Source of the DNA: Henricia sp. BOLD:AAB3569
Taxonomy: Eukaryota; Echinodermata; Asteroidea; Spinulosida; Echinasteridae
Direction of reading: 5' to 3'
DNA: 64,000 bases
Assembly: GCA_037783545.1 (NCBI GenBank)
Contig: JBBELK010000560.1
Coordinates: forward strand, 1 to 64,000
Shown here: piece by piece, positions 1 to 10,873 of the stretch
Numbering within the stretch: the first letter of the stretch is position 1
Layout of the letters: each line of letters opens with the position of its first letter
Notes under the pieces: generated by a model
Told to the model about the DNA's origin: nothing
Seen by the model: only the letters and a program-made list of their open reading frames with translations
The model's database searches: none
Position numbers and translations under genes: made by a program

Positions 1-402
1 CGTGTATTTACTTTTCTTAAGTTGCTGTATGAACGGACATGAATACAAAACAATAAGTCGTAATTCTGACTTAGCACAACAATTATTCATGTCCCTTCTA
101 CGCTTCGGTACGAATTAATTAAAACTGTGGATATAACTCACAAATTCCCGCACATTTTAAAACTTTTTAAATTAAATCCATAACTTCAATTTCGTCCCAA
201 GACGAGTGAGACGCGCAAATGCTTATTGAATCGGTCTTTGTTCTTTCCAAATGATCAGTGGTCAACCAATTAAAATATTTGTACATTAAATGTCGTGAGA
301 TTTTAAACAAACTAGTTTCACCTGAAAATCATCTGCATCATGTAAAGATTGAATTCGTCTTTGTTCAACCGACTTTTCGGATGTTCAGACTGTATAAACG
401 CG
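1..402. other. AT-rich left edge, unassigned
   Basis: No open frame, RNA gene or clear repeat end is visible. It lies downstream, on the minus strand, of the protease part of the Gypsy-type remnant, so it may be decayed continuation of that element. I could not recognise reverse-transcriptase motifs in it. Confidence 0.4.
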
Positions 403-672
403 TCAGTGACAAATGAAATATGGCAAGAAGTCTAAACCCAGAAGTACCTCATTGCTAATGTCAGCGACGATCAATTTGTGAGAGACTAGGTGACCACCCA
501 ACTTCAGATTCGCTGTTACTTCTCCTAAGACCGCCAAACTCACGTTCAATTCCACGTCAGTTTTGGCAATGCTACATTGTTCCTTCTTTGACCATTTATT
601 GATTATTCTCTCAGATATAATTGACACCGAGGCCCCCGTGTCGACCAGAAGTATTGCCTCTACTCCATTCAA
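403..672 (-). pseudogene. Retroelement aspartic protease part
   Basis: The translated stretch has the retropepsin active-site signature DTGAS near residue 12, followed by a hydrophobic flap-like region and a late LGLDFL motif, as in Gypsy-type proteases that mature Gag and Pol. It follows Gag on the same strand, as expected for this family. It is part of a fossil element. No separate host function is suggested, although DTGA-containing domesticated proteases exist in animals. Confidence 0.7.
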
Positions 673-772
673 AGTAGCATCTATAAATAACCCATTTCCA
701 ACGGCATTAACCTCCTCCCTTTGAAGAGTGATGATAGGTCCCGTGTCTACAGCTGAGTCTTGGCCCCCAGGC

Positions 773-2470
773 TCAGCTACTGGCAGTTTCCCTGTTTTTC
801 AATGTGTTGAGACTGTTGGACGTTCGCCTGAGCTGGTGTAGTGCTATCACTCCTTTCCAGTAAGGGACAGTTCGGTCTGATATGGCCATACTCCGTGCAC
901 TGATAGCCCTGAGGCCCCTTCCGTCTGACCTCCGGCCCCCGCCTGAATTTCTTCTGTTCAGCTGTCTTTGAAGTTCCCCAAGCTGTTCTGAAATGTTCAT
1001 TATTTGTTGCTGCAAATCGGCTTGCTCTGCACGTGGTTGAATGGCCTGAATTGTTTCCGTTGGGGTAACCTGTCTCACGTTGGCTTTCTTCAGGTCCACC
1101 ATCCGACGTTCTTTTTCTGCATTTTGAAGGGCTTCAACTGCTGCTGCGACGGCCCCATCAAGTGTTGTTGTTCTCATTTGGATAACCCTTATTCTTATGT
1201 CTCCATCCGCCAACGCATCTAGAAAGTGGTCCCGCCCCATATGATCTTTGCTCTCAGCCGGTAGGTCCACATACACTTTTTCCACCAGTCGTCGGATCTC
1301 CTCAGCCATTTCTACAAGGTTGTCTGTACTTTTCTGCCGGCGGTTTCTGAGTTGAGCCCTATAGAGTTCCTTCCTTCCAAGTGGGTCGAAACGGCCATGC
1401 AGCGCTTTCACCAAGTTATTGTAGTCTCCCGTCGCATCTTGTGGCATTGTACTTAGTACCTGCTGTGCTGAACCAGTTAACAGCACGGCAAAAAACTGCA
1501 ACTTGTCTCTGTCACTCCATTCATTGAGCTGTGAGCAAAGCTCAAAATGCTTTAGGTAGGCCGGCCATGAGGTTTTCCCATCATACCTGTCAGGTTTGAT
1601 TAAAGGTCTAGCTCTTTCTGTCCGCTTGGTACTGATCCCATTGTTTTCCTATGTCTTGTCTTTCATGCTATCAAGTGCTTGATGATCTTCAGAAAGTTGC
1701 GGATTAGATCTAGCTCTGACATCGTCATTTCGGGGCTCTTGTGGCTGACCCCCCTGGGATGATCTCCTCAACGCAGGCATCGGTGCACTTGCTTCGGTTG
1801 GTTTATAATTTGACTGTCCATGTCCATTCTCGGCAGACAAGACGTTTGGCGCAATGCACACAAAGTTTGGTGAGGAAAACTCATTTATGGGGGAGCTAAC
1901 CGATCCGTTCCCGTCTGTCCATGTCGGCAAACTTTGCTTTTGCTCGTACATAATGTCACCTTCCAGCAGTCTGCGGGTCGATTCCCTCTGTAGTAGTTCG
2001 GGGGTGATGTCAAAAGAGGAAACAAATTGGTTTGTTGTCGTCCCTGTTGCCCTTTGCAAAACTTCATTTTCCTTCTCTGAAGCCGAAGGGTACCGAGGGC
2101 TTGAGTTTCCAAATCTTCCTAACAATTCCTTTTGAACTGCCGCTGCACTTCTAGGCATCATACCCCCTCCTGTGTTTAAGTCAGCAGCGCTGCTGTTCGG
2201 CAGCCGGACACCTGTGGATTCTGTTCCGCTGAATTCAACCTGTCGTGGCTCTCCACTGGTTCTTCCTCCAACCGGTACAGTCTTTTTCAGTCTACTGTTT
2301 TGTTCCTGTATGCTCTGTGAGATTAGTTCAATCTCTCTTGTAACCTCCTCAAACCTTTCCTCCAGAAGGCGTTGGAGCGTCACTAGATTTGGTTGTGGGG
2401 ATGCCATGCTACTCAGTTGTAAGTGAATAAACAAACAAAAAACTCTCAAATGAATATTCGGCCGGCCCAA
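773..2470 (-). pseudogene. Gag region of Gypsy-type element
   Basis: The amino-terminal part (from about 2470) contains a heptad-rich stretch typical of Gag coiled coils (LLEERFEEVTREIELISQ), then a long low-complexity segment. The later part has the retrotransposon Gag fold signature (GRFDPLGRKELYRAQLRNR, then a long helical segment) and ends in a glutamine- and arginine-rich tail next to a zinc-knuckle-like stretch. Gag would assemble the particle and bind the RNA. The region is broken and is treated here as one part of the fossil. A plus-strand frame over the same bases is a shadow. Confidence 0.7.
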
Positions 2471-2471
2471 C

Positions 2472-2640
2472 CGGCTCTGCTTCTGTACCCGGGCGGCTCT
2501 ACGTCTGGCTCCGGGCGGCTCTGGTTGCGTCTCCGGGCGGCTCTGCTTCTGTACCCGGGCGGCTCTACGTCTGGCTCCGGGCGGCTCTGGTTGCGTCTCC
2601 GGGCGGCTCTGTCCGCGTCTCCGGGCGGCTCTCCGGGCGT
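2472..2640. repeat. 66-bp GC-rich tandem repeat in leader
   Basis: Two near-identical 66-bp copies, plus a partial third, built from the word GGGCGGCTCT lie just upstream of the Gag start. The period is a multiple of three, which is why a plus-strand frame reads through it with a 22-residue repeat; that frame is not a gene. Confidence 0.8.
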
Positions 2641-2711
2641 ATTTGGTTATTTACAAGTGCCTCGGTTTACACCACTGGCAATTTTTAGAGACTTTCAGTC
2701 CCCATCTTTCC

Positions 2712-2868
2712 CGCCCGGCTCGGTATAAACCACTGTCGGTTTCTTGGTGACTCTCCGTCCCCGTAGATTTCCCTCCCGGCTCGGTATAAAACCACTACCG
2801 GTGTATTTTAGTGACTCTCCGTCCCCGTAGATTTTCCCCCGGCTCGGTATAAACCACTACCGGTTCTT
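2712..2868. repeat. ~62-bp tandem repeat with TATAAA words
   Basis: Three copies of a unit containing CCCGGCTCGGTATAAACCAC followed by GACTCTCCGTCCCCGTAGAT lie between Gag and the primer site. Each copy has a TATAAA word on the plus strand, opposite to Gag. Whether these act as antisense promoters is unknown. Confidence 0.75.
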
Positions 2869-2913
2869 ATTTCATCCAGTTAAACTCCTAATGTGTCTTA
2901 CATGTGGGCTAAA

Positions 2914-2931
2914 ATCCCGCGGCTGCCACCA
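2914..2931 (-). promoter_or_regulatory. Primer-binding site, tRNA-Leu-like
   Basis: On the plus strand this reads ATCCCGCGGCTGCCACCA, which resembles the 3' end of a eukaryotic tRNA-Leu including CCA. It abuts the TG of the LTR at 2933. This fixes the element's orientation as minus. Confidence 0.7.
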
Positions 2932-2932
2932 T

Positions 2933-3450
2933 TGTAACGTTGACTCGAGCGGCCTAAAGTCTTCGCTGCAACTAATACATAACAATAACGGACACAATAA
3001 ATGAAATAACTGTCTTGATGAAGCAATATGTCTCTGTGATAAAGATAATGGTTTATTTTGATTCCTTCTCTCTCTTGTCGATAAACTCATTTCAATCATT
3101 CGGTCTAATTCTTTCCTTTTTATTAACATTAATCTTAAAATCAAGCCCTGGGTTCGCAATTACTGACCTGTTCTCTGGATCTCTTTCTTTTTCCGAGCCC
3201 GCCAAATCACAACTAAACACGCAGCCTAAAAATGCCCACTGCTATGGCCTGTCGTCAGCACATGCTGTCCATGTGATCCCCACGCGGGGATCACGCGCCG
3301 TGCACACACCGTTCATGTGTCCGGCACCGCTGGCGATGGCTTTGGAACTAGGTCAGCGATTGCGCCCCCATGAGTAGTGTATATGGTCTTGATGAGACAA
3401 TCTATTGTTAGTTTATGCATGATGCACAAGAACAATGTAACTCATTAGCA
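2933..3450 (-). repeat. 5' LTR of the minus-strand Gypsy remnant
   Basis: The inner end begins TGTAACG next to the primer site. The body contains a perfect 22-bp interrupted palindrome, GTGATCCCC then four bases then GGGGATCAC (3273-3294). The outer end is not certain. No second copy is in the window. Confidence 0.55.
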
Positions 3451-3467
3451 TAACAATTTAACCTAAG

Positions 3468-3733
3468 GGCCAATGAGAAGCTTGGGCTTGATGAGACAGA
3501 TTATGCAAGCGTGGGTTGAGGGCCAATGAGAAGCTAGGGTTTGATGAGACAGATTATGCAAGCGTGGGTTGAGGGCCAATGAGAAGCTTGGGATTGATGA
3601 GACAGATTATGCAAGCGTGGGTTTACGGCCATTGAGAAGCTTGGGGGTTGATGAGACAGATTATGCAAGCGTGGGTTGAGGGCCAATGGGAAGCATGGGA
3701 TTGATGAGACAGATTATGCAAGCGTGGGTTTAT
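3468..3733 (+). repeat. 53-bp tandem repeat at Polinton left end
   Basis: Five head-to-tail copies of a 53-54 bp unit (GGGCCAATGAGAAGCTTGGG at the start, GATTATGCAAGCGTGGGTT at the end) precede the first gene. Subterminal tandem repeats are common in Polinton terminal regions. A TATA-like word (CATATAAAC) follows immediately, near 3735. Confidence 0.85.
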
Positions 3734-3749
3734 GGTCATATAAACAGCG

Positions 3750-4780
3750 TTGTTGGTGTTATCCGTCAAATTCATTTCTCGAATCTACATTGTTCTACAC
3801 TACCCTGCGAAACAAGCAAGAAATCAAGAAATCAAGATGGCCGGTTATTACACACCTATGTACGATGCAGCTGGTAACCGACGTAAGGTTCGCGAGTACA
3901 TCCCTCCCTCGGTGACGGCCAAGGTGGACCCGGAACGCCTCCAACGTCTGCAACGAAGGATGACCGCCAGAGCTGAGGTGAAGTTGGCCCCGTCGTTCAA
4001 CACCACCCCCTCGGCGAGACGGGAAGTCAACGCTGATCCCTCAAGAAGATTCAAGATGACCGACGTACGCCACGTGGTAGTTGAGCCATTCAGAGACAAT
4101 GTCTACGTGAAGGTCCGCGAGTACTGCCCCATCAGCGACGGCACCTTCTGGGGCGGGCCCCGAGGGATCAACCTTCGCATCCACGAATGGGCGAGGCTGG
4201 TGGAGCTGTCACCATCCATTAACAAGGCGGTCAATGATGCTGTTCAAGAACTGGAGAGCGTGAGGTGGCTGATGAAGAAGAAGAAGAAGAAGAAGACGTC
4301 GTCCCTGACACTGGCTGCAAAGAGCTGAAGATTGCCGAGGAAGATCACGATCAAGATCAAGACGGAGGACAGGTCGCCCCCGAGGTGGACGCAAAAGAAC
4401 TTTCTTTTAACATAATACAGTCAATACTTGTACCGACGGTGCTTAAGAAAATAGATGCAATCAGTATGAGACATTGCTACGGGTGTGGCTTGCCCCCGGT
4501 TGATGATGTCACACAGCGTAAACACGCTTGTATGATGGATTCGATGCAGATTAAAATCGAGCAATTCTTTGACATAGCGCTTGATGAGATAATTGAGAGG
4601 GGGTTGGGCACGTGTAGGATGGAATGGAATTTAAAAGCGCGTGAGATCGAAAGCATAGCCACAGCATATCCTACAATTTACCATACAAACGGTATTTTCA
4701 CTGAATACGTGGACAAGCACGTGAACATCCCTGAAAAACGGGAATCTGTGCTTTTCGACGTATGTTATACCAAATGTTAA
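3750..4780 (+). pseudogene. Polinton left-end genes: PC4-like domain and acidic protein
   Basis: The first part begins best at the ATG at 3837 (good Kozak context, MAGYYTPMYDA). It carries a segment reading VYVKVREYCPISDGTFWGGP then GINLRIHEWARL, which resembles the PC4 single-stranded-DNA-binding fold (beta strands, then a GISL-type turn and helix). The second part, from about 4265, begins with a run of glutamates and then a cysteine-rich stretch (CYGCGLPP). PC4-like proteins bind melted DNA, so a role in element replication or transcription is plausible. The PC4 resemblance is by eye only. An AATAAA-type poly(A) signal lies near 4828. Confidence 0.5.
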
Positions 4781-5014
4781 AACTTGTTTAAAACTGTTTG
4801 TGTACTTTGTAACTTTAACTGCTTTGTAAAATAAAAATTGTGTAAAAGTTCTTGTAAAAAATAATAATAAAAATAAAAACATATTATAATAATAATATGT
4901 TGTAATTTTCAAACTTTAAGTTCTCTGGTAAATAATTGTTTGAGAAAATAACAGAAAGAAAGAATTGGGTTAATTAAATAAATTGTTGTTTGCGTGAAGA
5001 AATAAAATCACTCT

Positions 5015-6109
5015 GTGTGTAGATCCCGTAGCGTCAACATGAAGAGTACAAATGAGCATTTGAAAAAACTGTATTATAATTTTGATAACGAAAGCGGACT
5101 GGGTAGCATAGACAAACTTTATCGCGCCGTTAAACGTGACGGCAAGTACGTGATAACGCGCAAGCAGATTACAGACTTCTTACGTAAACAGGATACGTAC
5201 ACGCTGCACAAACCCGCCAGAAAGAATTTTTCGCGAAATAGAGTTTTAGCAGTTGGACGTGATGAAATACACGAGCTGGACTTGGCGGACTTGTCAAACT
5301 TGGCAAAACATAACGGAGGATACAGATACTTACTGACGTGGATCGACGTGTTTTCCAAGTTTGCCTGGGTGATTCCTTTAAAGAACAAGACGGGTGACAC
5401 TTTGGTAGAAGCTTTCAGACGGAATATCAAATCCAGCGGGAGAAAACCTATAATGATTCACACGGATAAAGGCAGTGAATTCACAAATAAGAAGTTTCAA
5501 AACTTTTTGAAGAGCAAAGACATCTATTTCTACACTACGAACAGTGAAACAAAAGCCTCGGTTGTCGAGAGGTTTAACCGTACTCTTAAATCGAAAATGT
5601 GGCGCTATTTCACATATAAAAATACGCTCAAATACGCACCGGTATTGCAACAAATTGTAAAAGCGTACAACGGTTCTTATCACCGGTCAATAAAGATGAA
5701 ACCTTCAGAGGTGGACGGTGAGAACGAGTCACAGGTCTGGAAAAATTTATACGGACCTAAAACGAGCTCAATGGTATTCAAGTTTCAAGTGGGTGACCAA
5801 GTGAGAATCAGTAAACAGCGTATGACGTTTGAAAAGTCTTACCTCCCGGCGTGGACGGAAGAAATCTTCACGGTGTCGAAGATGAACGGCCTGAGACAAA
5901 AACCTGTGTACAAACTGAAAGATTATTTAGGAGAAGAGATCCTTGGAACGTTTTACGAGGAGGAATTACAAAAGGTGGACAAACGCGACTGTGCTTACCG
6001 CGTAGAGAGAGTCATTCGAACGCGCAAGAAGAACGGGAGAACTGAATATTTCGTTAAATGGCTTGGTTACCCAACCAAGTTTAACAGTTGGGTAAGGAAT
6101 CTTCGTTAG
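5015..6109 (+). pseudogene. Polinton integrase with chromodomain
   Basis: This 364-residue frame has an RNase-H-fold integrase core: DLADLSNLAKHNGGYRYLLT then IDVFSKF supply the first aspartate region, HTDKGSEFTNKKF the second aspartate, and SVVERFNRTLKSKM the glutamate. A basic SH3-like segment follows, then a chromodomain (YRVERVIRTRKKNGRTEYFV, KWLGYP). It matches the F54H12.3-type proteins of invertebrate Polintons. The enzyme would join element ends to target DNA, and the chromodomain may bias targeting to chromatin. The start ATG could also be the internal methionine at 5039 (MKSTNEHLKKLYY). Confidence 0.85.
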
Positions 6110-6122
6110 TAAAGACATAACC

Positions 6123-6878
6123 ATGGCGCGTACCCAATTCTACGTAACGCTACCAAGTAATGCTTCTTTAGCGCAATACCCGAACAACACATTATCGGGT
6201 TACACGACGCGCCTGGTTGATCAGATTAATCTCACGGGAAACTGGGAAGTGGCTATCACAGAAATTCACTATCCGTTCACGTGGTACAACATCACGCCCG
6301 AAAACGACACCTTCGTTTACAGCTCAGATGGTGCCCATCAAATACACGGTAAATTAACTAACGGATATTACCAATCGATCGATGATTTAGTGCGGGCTAT
6401 CTCACGCGAAATGAATGACTCCGGCAGATCGAGAATAAGTATCAGATCAGATAAACATTCGGGTAAAATACGCATAAGTCTCAGGGCTGGTGCGTACATC
6501 TATTTTAACGAACAGCTGTATCGCATGCTGGGGTTAAAATTTAAATCGGTGAATCAGACCGTAACCGGTGAAGTACCTATCGACGTGAACAATGGTTTTT
6601 ACGGGATGTACGTTTACTGCGACATTGTGGAAAATCAACTGGTTGGAGATGCGAGTGCGCCCTTGTTGAGAGTCGTACCGCTTCATACATCCAGTGTTTT
6701 GTACGGAGACACCATCGCCCACACATTCACGACGCCTCATTACATGCCTGTGAAAACTAAACAATTTGAAATTATTCACGTGGATATAAGGAAGGACACG
6801 GGTGAAAAAGTACCATTTCAAAGCGGGAAACTCACGCTTGCACTATATTTCCGCAAAATTCGCCCGTCTCTGTATTAA
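6123..6878 (+). pseudogene. Polinton penton-like minor capsid protein
   Basis: A 251-residue open frame starts 14 bases after the integrase frame and reads ARTQFYVTLPSNASLAQYPN near its start, then NWEVAITEIHYPFTWYNI. This pattern, and the position between integrase and the major capsid gene, match the single-jelly-roll minor capsid (penton) protein of Polintons. It is rich in beta-strand-like segments, with no membrane segment or signal peptide. The frame looks full length. The assignment rests on gene order and recall of the family rather than an alignment. Confidence 0.65.
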
Positions 6879-6880
6879 AC

Positions 6881-7280
6881 ATGATTAATTACGAACAGTA
6901 CTACAGAAACCAGGCCGGCGGCGGGGACACCTTCTTCAGCGGTGCCCGCATCCAGAAAGGTTATGGACTCGGGAATATTCTTGGCGGATTATTTCGATCA
7001 GCACTACCCCTCTTAAAGCAGGGGGCTAAAAGTCTCGGTAAAGAAGCATTACGGACTGGAGTTCATATTGCGTCAGACGCCCTCAGCGGGCAAAACGTTA
7101 AGACCGCCGCAAAATAACGTTTAAAAGAGGCGGGATCTCGAGTGCTTGATCGGGCAACTGACACGGTAAAGAGAAAAGTGACCGGACCCCGAGGCAAACC
7201 TTTAAAAAGAAAGACACAGGGTAAAACCGGCAGAAATACTCCCGGCAAGCGAAGAAAGCGGACCCTCGACATATTCGACT
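6881..7280 (+). pseudogene. Small glycine-rich and basic virion protein region
   Basis: It begins three bases after the penton-like gene. The amino-terminal part has a glycine-rich motif (GYGLGNILGGLFRSALPLL) followed by an amphipathic helix, the pattern seen in adenovirus pVI/pX-like proteins of Polintons. The 3' part of the region is strongly lysine- and arginine-rich, like DNA-condensing core proteins. Such proteins help package the genome and disrupt membranes. The region is part of the fossil and is broken. Confidence 0.5.
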
Positions 7281-7290
7281 AGTAATTACT

Positions 7291-8616
7291 ATGGCATTTA
7301 TCAGCAAGCACTCGTGCGAATGCACGAAATCGGAACTGGATCTGTTTGCGGTTCCTCCCACTCAAACATCGATTGTAAAAGGCCAGTGGGTGCAATACAA
7401 TCCACTGACTAATGTGGTGGATTCCGATTTAATTGAGTTTAACATAACCGGATCGACCGAACAATATTTGGATTTGGCCAATACCATACTCAACGTCAAA
7501 GCGAAGATAGTTAAAGAAAATGGTACTGACCTGGAAGAAGACGACTCCGTTGCACCGACCAACCTGTTTCTGCACTCCATGTTCTCCGAGGTAGACGTCA
7601 CGTTGAACGATAAACTCATCTCCTCCTCCTCCAATACGTACCCATACCGCGCCCTCTTGGAGACGTTGCTGACTTACGGCCCCGCTGCCAAGCGTTCCCA
7701 GCTGACTTCATCGTTGTTTTACAAGGATGTCGCTGGTAAGATGGATACCGTCGACCCCAAAGCCGCAGCAGGAAATGATGGCCTCAAACAGCGTTACAAA
7801 ATTACCAAAGAAAGTCGAGTCGTCGACCTTCTCGGGCAAATTCACGGAGACATATTTTTTCAAGATAGATTTCTTCTTAACGGCGTCAGCCTTAAATTAA
7901 AATTCCATCGGAGCAAAAATTCCTTCTGTTTGTTATCACCGACCCCGGACAGTAAATACAGAGTCAAGATAATGGATGCTGCGCTGTACGTGAGGAAGGT
8001 GGCTATTAGTTCACAGGTTGCGCTTGCCCACGCTAAGATGCTTCAGACAGTCACTGCCAAGTATCCCGTTCGTAGGGTATAAGTCAAAACCTTTTCCATT
8101 CCTCTGGGTAATCAGTCATTTACGCGGGAAAACCCATTTCTTGGCCAAATTCCTAGACGCGTTGTGATTGGAATGGTTGATAACACTGCCTTCAACGGAG
8201 ACTACAGAGGGAATCCGTTCAATTTCAAACATTACGAGTTGAATTTTCTGGGCTTGTACGTAGACAATGAACAAACACCGTGGCGTCCGATACAACCGAA
8301 GTTTACGGGAAAATATAAGTCCACCGCGCTGGCGTACCAAACATTATTTTCGGGGATAAATACCCTCTACCAGGACACTGGAAATCAAATCGACAGAGAC
8401 GAGTACCGAGAAGGTTACTCTTTATTTGCATTTGATCTGTCTCCCGATCTTTCTTGCGGAACGCATTTCAATTTGATCAAACGCAGCAATCTAAGGCTGG
8501 AACTGAAGTTTGCGGTTGCATTGCCCACCACGGTGAATGTTATTGTCTACAGCGAATTCGAATCTATACTGGAAGTGGACGGGAGCCGTAATGTTCTGAT
8601 TGACTATTCAAACTGA
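7291..8616 (+). pseudogene. Polinton major capsid protein region (F54H12.2-like)
   Basis: The region encodes segments typical of invertebrate F54H12.2-like proteins: an N-terminal CECTKSELDLFAVPPTQTSI, a FLHSMFSEVDVTLNDKLIS strand-helix segment, YPYRALLETLLTYG, and late segments such as NFKHYELNFLGLYVDNEQTP and EYREGYSLFAFDLSPDLSCG. These belong to the double-jelly-roll major capsid protein that would build the icosahedral shell. The region is broken. It lies between the basic-protein region and the protease, the usual place. Confidence 0.8.
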
Positions 8617-8624
8617 ACCAAAGC

Positions 8625-9146
8625 ATGGACACTAAACAGCTATTGTCCGTCCTGAAAGCTGATCGTGAAACCAGCCGTTTCCTTGGAGGTGTATACCCCG
8701 CCGATCGATTGCCAGGAGATGTCAATCATCCAAGCGTGTTTATAGTAAACACAGACAAGAGTAATCAATCCGGTGCACATTGGATCGCCATGTACATCGA
8801 TACCGCGGACGGTACAGGAGAATTCTTCGATTCGTACGGTCTGCTTCCAGAAATGTATGGACCGTACTTTAAAAGATTTTTAGAAAAACACTGTTTTCAT
8901 TACGATTGTAGCGTTAAATGTCTGCAATCAATAAATACAACTGTGTGCGGACAATACTGTCTTTTTTACTGCTTGCATAGATGTAGAAATTTATCTTTGA
9001 ATAAAATAGTAACCGCATTTACTGATGATTCTTTAGTTAACGATGTATTAGTTCAAGATTTTATGGAAGAAATGTACGAGGTCGATGCGCCAGTGCTGGA
9101 TTTTGAACTAATATCAAGACAGATTTGTACATCCAAACATAAATAA
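8625..9146 (+). pseudogene. Polinton adenain-like cysteine protease
   Basis: A 173-residue frame has the C5/adenain layout: GAHWIAMYID gives the catalytic histidine, EFFDSYGLLP the acidic residue, and VCGQYCLFYCLHRC the nucleophilic cysteine in the usual C-G-x-Y context. Such proteases mature capsid and core proteins. The frame looks full length for the Polinton version, which is shorter than many adenoviral ones. It starts 9 bases after the capsid region and is the last plus-strand gene. AATAAA signals follow near 9210 and 9231. Confidence 0.85.
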
Positions 9147-9701
9147 TTTATGCCCTGGATACATATGTTTTTCTTTTTATCCACTGTATGCAGCGATACA
9201 TTTATTATCAATAAACCAAGAGTTCAACGTTAATAAACATTTTGTGTTTTTGTTTGTTTGTTCATATTCTAACCGTAATTGACATTGCTTAACACCAAAA
9301 TATAAAATACACCCACCACCACACATTAGAATTATAATTATTATTTATAATTTGAAAAAAAAAACACATTGTTCCCGGGGGAGGAGGGTGGGAGGATGGC
9401 TCATGCGTGTAGCGTAGAAGATGATATTACGGATCAACTCCAACCACATACCAATCTGTAAGTCACGTTGAACGTATACAGCGGTATTCGAAATCATTGC
9501 CGGGGGGTGGGAAAGGTGAGAATTGGAAGAGGGTATAGAGAGAGAAGGTCCCGGTTGAAAACAAGCAATCGTCATGTCTGAAAAACTTTAAAACAAAATA
9601 CAAAAATTGTGTCAGAAAATGTGGATTATGCATTACTCAAATCAAACAAACATTACAAACATTTTCTAAATACATCGAGCTAACACAATTCATTAAAAAA
9701 T
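9147..9701. other. Convergent intergenic gap of the Polinton
   Basis: AT-rich non-coding sequence lies between the two converging gene blocks. It contains two AATAAA words on the plus strand (about 9210 and 9231) and an oligo-A tract near 9355. A short minus-strand frame here has no recognisable features. Confidence 0.6.
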
Positions 9702-10460
9702 TTACATAGTTTCCCAAGCGAACCTTTTTTTCTTAAATTTTAGCGGGGTGGATAAAACCTTTTGTTTACGAAAACGAGCGGGAGTAGTGGGAGTAAGTTG
9801 CAGAGGCACAAGCTGTTGAGCGCTAGACCCCAACTGTTTATATCTTCTAACAAATATGCGTCTGACGTCATTACCAATTATGCTTTCGGGAGCATTTGTA
9901 CGCGCCAATCCACGCGTAAAATACTGCCAACCATATGGATCAAACCCCTTTTTACTCCGTAAAGTATCATTAACCAAGTCAACTACATTTGAACCAGTTA
10001 TTACATTTCCATCATAAATAAGTTCCCCCATATTGTTCCATGTCATGACGTCATTATTCTGCAGTTTGTTCAAGAGTATTTTAGCCTTACGATGCATTGT
10101 TTTGGGAACACTTTCAAGAATCTGTGGTGTGAGGTCATCGATCGGCTTATGGTCCGGTTCTTTTGTCGTACTAACGGCAGGGTGTTCCGATGGGTCCCCC
10201 GTAACGACACCGTCTTCTAACTGAGGGGCCGTCACTTTGACGGAAAGTGGCTCATGTTTTCGAGCATGTTCATGCTGGAGATACTGCTGTAAGGCCTGTT
10301 GATACATGCTGACTTTGGTGTCGTCGGGTAAATCAGTGCGTGTTAGGATATTTTTCATATTTTCTTCCAGCGACTGAAGTTTATTCTGAGTGATGTTGCG
10401 AGTAAGGAGGACATTTTGCAGAGCCTTGGTAACTTGCTCGTTTGGGGCGCTGATCATCAT
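9702..10460 (-). pseudogene. Conserved Polinton protein of unknown function
   Basis: A 252-residue frame has an N-terminal helical stretch (about residues 10-75), a linker, and a C-terminal part containing HRKAKILLNKLQ, then DPYGWQYFTRGLARTNAPES and IGNDVRRIFVRRYK, ending in a basic tail. Proteins with a PYGW...R..N.P motif recur in invertebrate Polintons beside the packaging ATPase, from memory of the family. It could be a virion or DNA-binding component; no enzyme motif is seen. Confidence 0.5.
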
Positions 10461-10477
10461 TTTTCATGCGAATCGCA

Positions 10478-10873
10478 TTACTTTGAAAACAGCAGTCCAC
10501 CCAATGTACTCAAGATAGGTGCAAGAAGCGATCCCAAAAACCCGCCCTTTTGGACCAAAAGCCGTTTGCGCTTCTTCAGCGAAGCCTTTTTATCGGCTAG
10601 TGCTCGGAGGTGTTTCTTGTGCCGTTGCAGTTTCTTCTTTTGACCGCTAGAAAGCTGAACGGTGCCTTTTAAAACGTTCAGAGCGCATTCACAAAGGCAT
10701 TTGATAAGGTCATTGTCGGCATGCTCGAGAATAACTTTTCTTCTCTTGGGCGATGATTTACTCAATACCCGTAGGGCGTGAGCGTTATCCTTCAGCCGTC
10801 GTGTCATGATGAATAATGAGCACGGTATTAAAATGTCAGGCTTATTTAGGAACATATGCAAAAGTTGTTTCAC
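10478..10873 (-). pseudogene. Basic core-like Polinton protein
   Basis: This 131-residue frame may start at an internal methionine (MTRRLKDNAHALRVL) rather than the first one. It has a conserved helical core (DNDLIKCLCECALNVLKG), a dense basic region (SGQKKKLQRHKKHLRALADK) and a hydrophobic glycine-rich tail (GGFLGSLLAPILSTLGGLL). The basic middle and membrane-active-looking tail resemble adenovirus-type core or pVI-like proteins. It overlaps the start-distal end of the ATPase frame by about 30 bases, typical of tight Polinton packing. Confidence 0.55.

Larger units (their letters stand above)
403..3450 (-). mobile_element. Ty3/Gypsy-type LTR retroelement remnant, 5' part
   Basis: Read on the minus strand the order is LTR, primer site, leader with tandem repeats, Gag and aspartic protease, which is the 5' half of a Ty3/Gypsy-like element. 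The reverse transcriptase that should follow is not seen before the window edge. The element is a broken fossil with several breaks. The LTR start at 2933 is set by the adjacent primer site; the outer LTR end near 3450 is uncertain because the Polinton repeats begin just beyond it. Age cannot be read from LTR divergence because only one LTR is in view. Confidence 0.75.

Noticed and set aside
2423-2728. Plus-strand frame with 22-residue repeats
   Set aside because: Opposite to Gag and entirely due to the 66-bp leader repeat.
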